From assembly GCA_017629175.1 (NCBI GenBank), contig JAGBXS010000034.1, positions 1 through 39,885 on the forward strand: 39,885 nt of DNA, in the 5' to 3' direction. A model generated the notes under the pieces. The model was not told the origin of the DNA. It did no database searches and saw only the letters and a program-made list of their open reading frames with translations. A program made the position numbers and the translations under genes. Positions 15,782-23,200 of the stretch are shown piece after piece. Each line of letters starts with the position of its first letter. The stretch's first letter is position 1. Source of the DNA: Clostridia bacterium (GTDB lineage: Bacteria; Bacillota; Clostridia; Oscillospirales; CAG-382).

Positions 15782-17020
15782 TTACGATTTTTTGATCTTC
15801 TTTTTTGTTTTCTTTTCGGCGGTTTGTTCTTCTGCGGGAGGTGTTTCGGGCTCCGCCTCGGGTGCGGCAGCTTCCGCCTTCTCGGAGGTTTCCGCATCGG
15901 AGTTCTCGGCCTCCTTCACAGCATGCTTGCGCATATCGTGGCGGATCATACGGTATGCCGCGGCCGCCAAGGGAACGCCCAAAAGCATACCCCAAATGCC
16001 GGCAACGCCGCCGCCTACTACCACGGCTGCCAAAACCCAGATGCCGGGCAAGCCCATAGAGGTGCCTACCACACGGGGATAGATCAAGTTGCCCTCCAGC
16101 TGCTGGAGGATCACCAGGAACAGCACGAACAGGAACGCCTGGGCGGGAGATTCCGTCATAATCATCACGAAACCTACGGCACCGCCGATGTAGGCACCCG
16201 CAACGGGGATCAACGCAGTAAAGGCGATGCAGGCACTGATCATGGTGGCGTAGGGGAATCCGAAGATCAACATGAAGATACAGCACAGTACACCCAAGAT
16301 CACTGCTTCCACAGACTGCCCCACGATGTAACGGCGGAAGCAATCGTTGAGAACCCGCAGAACGTATTTGATCTTATGGAACCAAACGTCGCTGGTAAAG
16401 CGGCGAAGGATACGGTCGGATTGAGAGATCAGCTTCTCTTTGTTCAGCAGAATATACACCGCAAAGATGGCACCCACCAAGAGGTTGACCACCAATGCGA
16501 ACAGCGAGGAAACGGTGGAGATGATCAGGTTCACCGCGTCGCCACCGTAATTCTTGATCACGTCGATCAGACCGTTGAAGATGCTGTCCCAGTTGATGGA
16601 ATCTAAATAGGAGAGAATGCCCTCGGGCAGCAGATGACGGGCATCGATCCATTCGATGGCGGCGTCGATGGCGTCGGGGAGCTTTTCAAACAGCAGGATC
16701 ACCGCATTGGTAAACTCGGGGATCACCAGCCAGCCCACCAAAGCGATGATGGCGATCAAGGCCACCAGAGCCATCAGAATGCTTACAGGGCGGCGGGTCT
16801 TTAAAACGATCTTTTTATTGCTTTTGGGGAAGTAGAGCTTCTCCAGCTTTTCCATCAGAATATTCAGCAGGAAGGCAAAGCCGCAACCGATGAACAAAGG
16901 AACGGCGGCACCCAGCAGAGAGAAGACGAACCCTGCCAGCGGTTGCCAATAAAGGATGCTGATGTACAGCAAAAAAATGCTGACACACACCTTAAAACAG
17001 CTTTTCCATTCGATCTTCAT
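15782..17020 (-). CDS. AI-2E family (PerM/UPF0118) membrane transporter
   Basis: The 412-residue product, from ATG 17018-17020, is strongly hydrophobic, with about eight predicted membrane helices. It has the features of the AI-2E transporter family: an N-terminal pair of helices, a long amphipathic region (FEKLPDAIDAAIEWIDAR), a central VNLIISTVSSLFALVVNLLV helix and a C-terminal bundle. The bundle carries IPVAGAYIGG and LEGNLIYPRVVGTSMGLPGI, the latter near-diagnostic. Family members have been linked to autoinducer export, ion antiport and small-molecule efflux, so the cargo is open. The tail after about residue 365 is Ala/Glu- and Lys-rich and cytoplasmic. An in-frame ATG further upstream exists, but AAGGA lies 10 bases before 17020, which favours this start. 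Confidence 0.9.
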   Translation of the reverse strand: MKIEWKSCFKVCVSIFLLYISILYWQPLAGFVFSLLGAAVPLFIGCGFAFLLNILMEKLEKLYFPKSNKKIVLKTRRPVSILMALVALIAIIALVGWLVIPEFTNAVILLFEKLPDAIDAAIEWIDARHLLPEGILSYLDSINWDSIFNGLIDVIKNYGGDAVNLIISTVSSLFALVVNLLVGAIFAVYILLNKEKLISQSDRILRRFTSDVWFHKIKYVLRVLNDCFRRYIVGQSVEAVILGVLCCIFMLIFGFPYATMISACIAFTALIPVAGAYIGGAVGFVMIMTESPAQAFLFVLFLVILQQLEGNLIYPRVVGTSMGLPGIWVLAAVVVGGGVAGIWGMLLGVPLAAAAYRMIRHDMRKHAVKEAENSDAETSEKAEAAAPEAEPETPPAEEQTAEKKTKKKIKKS

Positions 17021-17054
17021 AGGGCTTACGTCCTTTCTTGTCTCTCTTTCTTTC

Positions 17055-17083
17055 AGTATACAACATTTTTTTGCGTTTCGCAA
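17055..17083 (-). promoter_or_regulatory. Promoter of the AI-2E family transporter gene
   Basis: On the minus strand TTGCGA (complement of 17078-17083), 17 bases, TATACT (complement of 17055-17060), 34 bases before the ATG at 17020. Confidence 0.72.
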
Positions 17084-17103
17084 GAGCTTTTGACGTTATT
17101 TTC

Positions 17104-17132
17104 TTGACGGTGGCGTTTTTTTGTGATAAGAT
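17104..17132 (+). promoter_or_regulatory. Promoter of the GH35 operon
   Basis: TTGACG (17104-17109), 17 bases, TAAGAT (17127-17132), 27 bases before the ATG at 17160. Confidence 0.75.
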
Positions 17133-17159
17133 GAAAGAAAAAATGCGTGAGGTTTTGAT

Positions 17160-18005
17160 ATGAGACGTTATATGGAAGTATTTCACCAGCATTGTCATAT
17201 GCAGGGCTTTTCGGTAGATAAAGAGAACGGATACGTTTATTGGTCCTTTACCGACAGCGTGGTAAAGACCAATATGGAGAGCATGATGATCCTCCAGGCC
17301 CACGTTTCCGGCGGGCATCTCGGCGATATCGCCTATTACGACGGCAAGGTTTATTCCAGCTTTATGGGGAACAGCCTGCCCGGTCACGCCTGGGACGATT
17401 GGACTGCGTTCCGCATTCACGTATACGATGCCAAGGATCTCCGTTTGCTGAAGGAGATCGAGGTTCCGCTGTGCTACGAGATGCACGCTATGCAGGGCAA
17501 GCCCGGCGACCCCTACGGCTTCTCCGGTATCGACGGCATTACCTTCGGTAAGGATGAAAACGGCGAGATCAAAATGTTCATCGCCTGCGCCCTGATCACC
17601 GGGGAGGAGTACGATCACCAGATGATCCTGCAGATGTCTCTGGAGGGCGAGTACGAGAAGACCCATCGTTTCCTGACCGGGAACACGGTATACGGCATTC
17701 AGACGCTGGATTATGATTGGGACACCGACTCCTTCTGGTTCACCACTTACGGTGCGGCGGCTCCCCATCAGGACAGAGAGACTCTGTACAACGTCTCCTT
17801 GAAGGGTGGCGTTATTTCCCGCTATCCCTATTCCAGCCCCTACGGCCTGTTCTGCTTGGGCGGCGGCAAGTTCCTGGCCTCTCTCCACCAGGGCAAGACT
17901 GGCAACTGCTCCGGCTACGCTTACGAGTGCGAGGAGGAGCTGTTCCAAAACAGAAAAGGGGAGCATGACATCAAGGACTTTATTTTCGGAGAAGAATTGA
18001 AATGA
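17160..18005 (+). CDS. Beta-propeller-like protein coupled to the GH35 gene, function unknown
   Basis: The 281-residue protein has no signal peptide or helix. It is built of short strands with repeated GYVYWSFTD, GDIAYYDGKVYSSFMG, FSGIDGITFGKDENG, IQTLDYDWDTDSFWFTTYG and YGLFCLGGGKFLASLHQG segments, which suggests a small beta-propeller. A His-rich start (FHQHCHMQG) could bind a metal. I do not know the family. Its stop overlaps the beta-galactosidase start as ATGA, so the two are translationally coupled and likely work on the same glycan. Whether it is an enzyme such as a lyase or isomerase, or a binding protein, cannot be told. Ribosome site GTGAGG is modest. Confidence 0.75.
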   Translation: MRRYMEVFHQHCHMQGFSVDKENGYVYWSFTDSVVKTNMESMMILQAHVSGGHLGDIAYYDGKVYSSFMGNSLPGHAWDDWTAFRIHVYDAKDLRLLKEIEVPLCYEMHAMQGKPGDPYGFSGIDGITFGKDENGEIKMFIACALITGEEYDHQMILQMSLEGEYEKTHRFLTGNTVYGIQTLDYDWDTDSFWFTTYGAAAPHQDRETLYNVSLKGGVISRYPYSSPYGLFCLGGGKFLASLHQGKTGNCSGYAYECEEELFQNRKGEHDIKDFIFGEELK

Positions 18006-19750
18006 CCTTTACCGTAGACGAACATAACTATTTAATGGACGGAAAGCCCTTCAATCTGCTTTCCGGCGCTATGCATTACTTCCGCATCCCCAAGGACTAT
18101 TGGTACGACCGCCTTTTGAAGCTGAAGGAATGCGGCCTCAACACCGTAGAGACCTACGTGGCGTGGAACTTCCATGAGAAGAAGGAAGGGGAGTTCTGCT
18201 TTACCGGCATGGCGGATCTGGGCGCGTTCTTGGATACCGCGGCGGAGCTGGGGCTTTACGCCATCGTCCGTCCCGGCCCCTTCATCTGCGCGGAATGGGA
18301 GGCAGGCGGCCTGCCCGCATGGCTTTTGAACGTGCCGGGGTTGCGCATCCGTTGCGACAACAAGCCCTACCTTGAGAAGGTAGAGCGTTTCTTCGAGAAG
18401 CTGTTTGAGATCATCGTCCCCCGCCTTTGCACCAGGGGCGGCAACGTGCTGATGCTCCAGGTGGAGAATGAATATGGCAGCTTCGGCAACGATAAGGTGT
18501 ACCTGAAAAAGATGGAAGAGATGTTCCGCCGTCTTGGTGCAGATTGCCTGCTGTTCCGTGCCGACGGCCCCAACGCAGACATGATGGCCTACGCCGATAC
18601 GGGAATTTTCACCACCAACACCTTCGGCTCCCAGCCCGCGAGATGGCAGGAGAATTACTACGATCTGGGCTACAAGGGCCCCTTTACCTGCATGGAATAC
18701 TGGTGCGGCTGGTTTGACCACTGGCACGAGGATCACCATACCAGAGACCCCAAGAACGTGGAGGAGGAGACCCGCACCTTCTTGGATCGCGGGGCTCACT
18801 TTAATTTCTATATGTTCCACGGCGGCACCAATTTCGGATTTATGAGCGGTGCCAACGAGGTGCCCGGCACCTATGCTCCCACCACCACCGCCTACGATTA
18901 CGACGGATTGGTCTCCGAGGCGGGGGACAGAACGGAAAAGTATTACCTGGTGCGTGATGCCATCGCAGAAAAGTTCGGCGCGCCGGAGCTGACAGCCAAG
19001 GAGACGGAGAAGAAGGCTTACGGCGAGATCAAGCTCACCCAAACCGCAGAGCTGTTTGAGCATCTGGAGGAGCTTTGCCCCAAGACCTATTCCGCTCCCA
19101 ACCCCATGACCATGGAGGAGACGGAGACCTACTACGGCTACACTCTTTACAGAAGCAAGATCACCTCTCCCCACGGCTTGACGTTGTATCCCGAGCCCTT
19201 GGCAGACAGAGTGCAGGTGTTCTTGGACGAGACATCGGTGGGCAACATGGAGCGAGGACAAAAGGAAACTCCCGTAGAGCTTCCCGCTGCTCCCGCAGGC
19301 ACTACCCGCACCTTGGCGCTTCTCTGCGAGAACATGGGGCGGATCAATTACGGCCCTCATATCCTGGATCATAAAGGACTTTCTGCAGTACGGTTGAACA
19401 ACGCGTATCACTTCGGCTGGGAGACCATCCCTCTGCCCATGGAGGATCTTTCCCGCTTGACCTTCGGCGAGTTCCATACCACCGGGAAGCCCGCCTTCCA
19501 CAAGGGCGTCTTGCGGATTGAGGGTGCTCCTGCAGATACCTTCCTTTCCATGCGGGGCTTCCACAAGGGCTTCGTGACGGTAAACGGCATCAACGTGGGC
19601 AGATATTATACCGATGCAGGCCCGCAGTACGCTCTGTATATCCCCGCGCCCTTCCTGCAGGAGGGGGAGAACGAGATCATCGTTTTCGAAAGCGAAGGAA
19701 CGGAAACCGACACGCTTACCTTCCGAGACGCTCCCGACTATAATAAATAA
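18002..19750 (+). CDS. Beta-galactosidase, glycoside hydrolase family 35
   Basis: The 582-residue protein shows GH35 landmarks: LLSGAMHYFRIPKDYWYDRL near the N-terminus, NTVETYVAWNFHE, IVRPGPFICAEWEAGGLPAWL, LMLQVENEYGSFG with the acid/base Glu157, and TCMEYWCGWFDHW with nucleophile Glu232. HGGTNFGFMSGAN completes the barrel. Two beta-sandwich domains follow, ending in NGINVGRYYTDAGPQYALYIP. GH35 enzymes release terminal beta-galactose with retention. Without a signal peptide it should act in the cytoplasm on imported galactosides. Length and residues are typical of bacterial members. The start overlaps the upstream stop by four bases, and a strong terminator follows. Confidence 0.95.
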   Translation: MTFTVDEHNYLMDGKPFNLLSGAMHYFRIPKDYWYDRLLKLKECGLNTVETYVAWNFHEKKEGEFCFTGMADLGAFLDTAAELGLYAIVRPGPFICAEWEAGGLPAWLLNVPGLRIRCDNKPYLEKVERFFEKLFEIIVPRLCTRGGNVLMLQVENEYGSFGNDKVYLKKMEEMFRRLGADCLLFRADGPNADMMAYADTGIFTTNTFGSQPARWQENYYDLGYKGPFTCMEYWCGWFDHWHEDHHTRDPKNVEEETRTFLDRGAHFNFYMFHGGTNFGFMSGANEVPGTYAPTTTAYDYDGLVSEAGDRTEKYYLVRDAIAEKFGAPELTAKETEKKAYGEIKLTQTAELFEHLEELCPKTYSAPNPMTMEETETYYGYTLYRSKITSPHGLTLYPEPLADRVQVFLDETSVGNMERGQKETPVELPAAPAGTTRTLALLCENMGRINYGPHILDHKGLSAVRLNNAYHFGWETIPLPMEDLSRLTFGEFHTTGKPAFHKGVLRIEGAPADTFLSMRGFHKGFVTVNGINVGRYYTDAGPQYALYIPAPFLQEGENEIIVFESEGTETDTLTFRDAPDYNK

Positions 19751-19752
19751 CC

Positions 19753-19793
19753 AAAAAATCTCCGCTTTTTTCAGTGAAAGCGGAGATTTTTTA
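19753..19793 (+). terminator. Rho-independent terminator after the GH35 gene
   Basis: AAAAAATCTCCGCTTT pairs with AAAGCGGAGATTTTTT around TTTCAGTG. The right arm ends in the T tract. Confidence 0.9.
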
Positions 19794-19802
19794 CGTGCCC
19801 TC

Positions 19803-19853
19803 TTGACAAGGCGTGTCTATCGTGGTAGACTTATGGTGTCGAATACAATAGAC
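19803..19853 (+). promoter_or_regulatory. Promoter with BlaI-type operator dyad
   Basis: TTGACA (19803-19808), 17 bases, TAGACT (19826-19831). An inverted repeat, GTCTA (19815-19819) and TAGAC (19826-19830), overlaps the spacer and -10. Another TAGAC half-site lies at 19849-19853. BlaI/MecI repressors bind short dyads over their own promoter, so autoregulation is expected. Confidence 0.65.
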
Positions 19854-19875
19854 GATATGGAAAGGATGATACCCG

Positions 19876-20238
19876 ATGGCCAATATTCCAAAAATATTTG
19901 AAAGTGAATACCGTTTTTGTCTGATCCTGTGGGAGCATGAGCCCATCACCTGCGCTCAGCTTGCCGTTTTGTGCAAGGAGAAGCTGGAGTGGTCCCGCAC
20001 CACCACCTATACGGTGATCAAACGCCTGGAGGAGAGGGGCATCCTGAAAAACAGCCGTCCCGTGATCACCTCCCTGGTCACCAAGGACGAGGTACAGCTT
20101 GCAGAGCTGGAGGAAATGATGGAAAAGCGGTTTGAGGGCTCCTTGCCCGCTTTCGTAGCCGCCTTTGCCAAACAGCAGAACCTTTCCCAAGAAGACGTGG
20201 AGGAGATCCGCAGGATCATAGACAAGGGGGCCCGTTGA
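19876..20238 (+). CDS. BlaI/MecI/CopY-family transcriptional repressor
   Basis: The 120-residue protein has the winged-helix of the BlaI family: ESEYRFCLILWEHEPITCAQ, then LEWSRTTTYTVIKRLEERGIL as recognition helix and wing, and a C-terminal dimerisation part (LEEMMEKRFEGSLPAFVAAF). In known systems a membrane M56 peptidase senses a signal and causes cleavage of this repressor, freeing the promoter. The next gene, one base downstream, encodes such a peptidase. AAGGA lies 9 bases before the ATG, and a dyad operator overlaps the promoter. No beta-lactamase or PBP2a gene is in the window, so the regulated target is unknown. Confidence 0.92.
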   Translation: MANIPKIFESEYRFCLILWEHEPITCAQLAVLCKEKLEWSRTTTYTVIKRLEERGILKNSRPVITSLVTKDEVQLAELEEMMEKRFEGSLPAFVAAFAKQQNLSQEDVEEIRRIIDKGAR

Positions 20239-20239
20239 G

Positions 20240-23200
20240 ATGACACAATTTTTTATTCAATTGTTAAACGCAAGCATAGCCGCGTCCTGGCTGATCGGGG
20301 CGGTGTTGCTGGTGCGTTTGATCATCAAGGGGCGTTCGCCCCGCTGGATCGCCTGCCTGCTTTGGGGGCTGGTGGCGCTCCGCCTGGTGATTCCCTTCTC
20401 GGTGGAAAGCCCGTTGAGCCTGGTACCCGAAACTCCGGAGATCACCCTGGAGTTCTCCGAGGAAGCACCTTCCGAGACGGAAAGCATCCCCGCTCCTCCC
20501 GTGAGCGAGATGGGGAACGTATCCCGTCCCACGGAAGACAGCTCTGAAACCGAGGAAAGTGAACCTTCCGTCCCCTCCGAGGAGCCGTCTTCCGAGCCCT
20601 CCGCGGAACCTTCTTCCGAGCCTTCCGAGGAGCCTTCCTTTGAGTCTTCGGAAGAACCTTCTTTCGAGCCTTCCCGTGAGCCATCTTCCGAGCCCTCGGA
20701 AGAACCCGATGAATCCGAGGAGCCCGAAGAATCCTCCGAGGAAGAATCTCAAGAGCCCTCTCAAGAACCTTCCCAAGAATCTTCCGAAGAGTCTTCCGAA
20801 GAGTCCGAGGAATCCGAAGAAGAATCTCTTGAAGAAACTTCCGAGGAATCTATTCCTACCGGGATGATGGGGACGACCTCCGCCCCCGGCAACCCTTCCC
20901 ACGGAAGCGGGATCTCCTTTGCCGCTCTGGCAAGCGGGATCTGGCTGGCAGGGGTGCTGGCGCTGGCAGGGTACGCCCTGGTAAACTACTTCCTGTTGAA
21001 ACAGCGGGTTCTGGTGTTCGTGCCCGATGAGCGGGGCTTTCGCCGTTGCGAAGGGATCGATACGCCCTTCGTCCTGGGCTTCTTCCGTCCCCGGATCTAC
21101 CTGCCCTACGGCCTGTCCCCGGCAAGTGAGCCTTACATCATCGCCCATGAAAAAGCCCATATCAAGCGGATGGATCACCTGGTAAAGCCTATTGCCTACT
21201 GCATCCTGGCTCTCCATTGGTTCAACCCCCTGGTATGGATCGCCTTCGTCCTTTTCTGCAAGGACATTGAGTACGCCTGCGACGAAAAAGTGCTGAAAAA
21301 CGCTGCCGCAGACATCCGCAAGGAATACGCCACCGCATTGCTGGAATGTGCCTCCAAGCGGAGCTTTCTCGCCGCATGCCCCATCGCATTTGGAGAAGTG
21401 AGTGTGAAAGAGCGCGTGAAAAAGACTATGTTATATAAGCGACCCTTGCTTTGGGTCATTGTTGTAAGCGTTCTCCTCTGCGCCCTGGTGGCGGTGCTGT
21501 TCTTCACCGCGCCCATGGACGAGGAAAGCGCGCCGAATACCTCTTCGGAGGAATCGACCTCTCCCGAAGAAACCGAACGAAAAACCACCTTAGAGCTGAT
21601 CAGCGATATTCCGGTAGGCTCAGATCTTTCTGTTGTTGCGTTAGGATACGATAAAGATCCTTCGGATGCACGGATCATCGCCCCCGATGCAGTGGCAATG
21701 GCTACGGAAGGACAGTTGTACTTTATTCTTGACGGAGAGTGGTACAAACTTGGTTCGGACAAAGCCCAATCCGTCATCGAAAAACCTCTTATAGAGTTAA
21801 AAAAAGGCAGAAAATATTCCACAATATCCCTGGCGATATTTAGCGATCAAGCTTACGTGGCGTTCGCTTATTCGGATAATCCCATAAACGGAAAACCATG
21901 GAACTATGCCGAAAGCAGGGTGGGCTATCCAAACGGACACGTAGCACGCCAGATGGGTTACTTGATAGAGAACGCGGATGTTCCGATCAGTGTTTTCCGC
22001 ACGGATGACGGGGAACCCTTGATACAAGTAGGTGATTATGTATATACACCGGACCATAAGATCGTAAAGTCGGTTCTTACACCTTCGGGTGAAGGCGCAG
22101 AGCCCTACGGCATTACCGTTGGCGGCGTTACTCACACCATGGCAAACCCTCCTGTGATCGTATGTCAGATGGGCGGCTTGCTGACGGTGAAGGAGACCGA
22201 TCGAAAGACGGTCGTTTCCAAAGACGGCATCAAACACGTCATGGTACAGGAGATCTACCATCAGTATGACGAGTCCGGAACCCTGATCGCGGAATTTAAG
22301 GTGACCGACTTGGGCTGTGGCTTAGAACTTCCTTGCCGCGTGGAAATCGATGGCGTCACCTGCAAGGCGGCGGCATTGAAAACGGTTGCTATTGGTGAGC
22401 AGGTATTCGAGGACGTTTACAGCTATTACATTTTTGCCGGCGGTGAAGGAGAGCTGTATGCGCTGCTGGTCTATACCGACGGAGCAAAGCTTTACAAAAT
22501 TACTCCCGGGATGTCGGAGGTCGAGTTTACCGATTGGGCAATCTCTTGCGACACCTGCGGCTATCGGTCGCCCTCTCGTCCCGATGAATCCGAGCCGGAC
22601 GAATCGGAACCCGATGAATCCGAACCCGATGTATCGGAACCCGAGATTTCCGAACCCGATGAATCCGAACCTGAAGTATCCGAACCCGAGGTTTCCGATC
22701 CTCCCGAAGAACCCGTGATTCCTCCCACCTTGGAGATCCCTCCCGAAGAGAAGGTTAAGGCGGAGCTGCAGCTTCGGTTTGACATCGGCCCGGATCACAC
22801 GGTACAGTACGGCGGGGAATACTACGAGTTCCCGGAATATGCTACCCCCATGCTTTATGATGGAATCGTTGCGGATGGTAAGGGAGATTTCTATTGGACT
22901 ACCTCAAAGCTTACCCGCATTCGTGATGGGAAGGCACTCCCGTATGAGTTCCACTATGAGTACGGCAGTATCCTTTTCGGTGAAGAAGAGCTTTACGTGT
23001 TTACCTATGATGGCTATGTTCGTAGATTTGATCTTTCCGAAGGCTTTGAAAGCGGAACGATGACTGGCGAGTGGAAGGTGACCGAATCTTACGAAAGCGG
23101 CAGCCTACGGCGCATCAATGGGCAGATCCTCTTCCGCGACGAGCAAGGACAGTATAGTACTCTGGACGGCGAAGCCGTGGAGCAAAAGGAGCCTTACACC

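Noticed and set aside
20520..20870. Frameshift or assembly artefact in the Ser/Glu/Pro stretch
   Set aside because: The reading frame stays open through the repeats, and helices 2 and 3 of the M56 fold flank it correctly. Repeat number may still vary.
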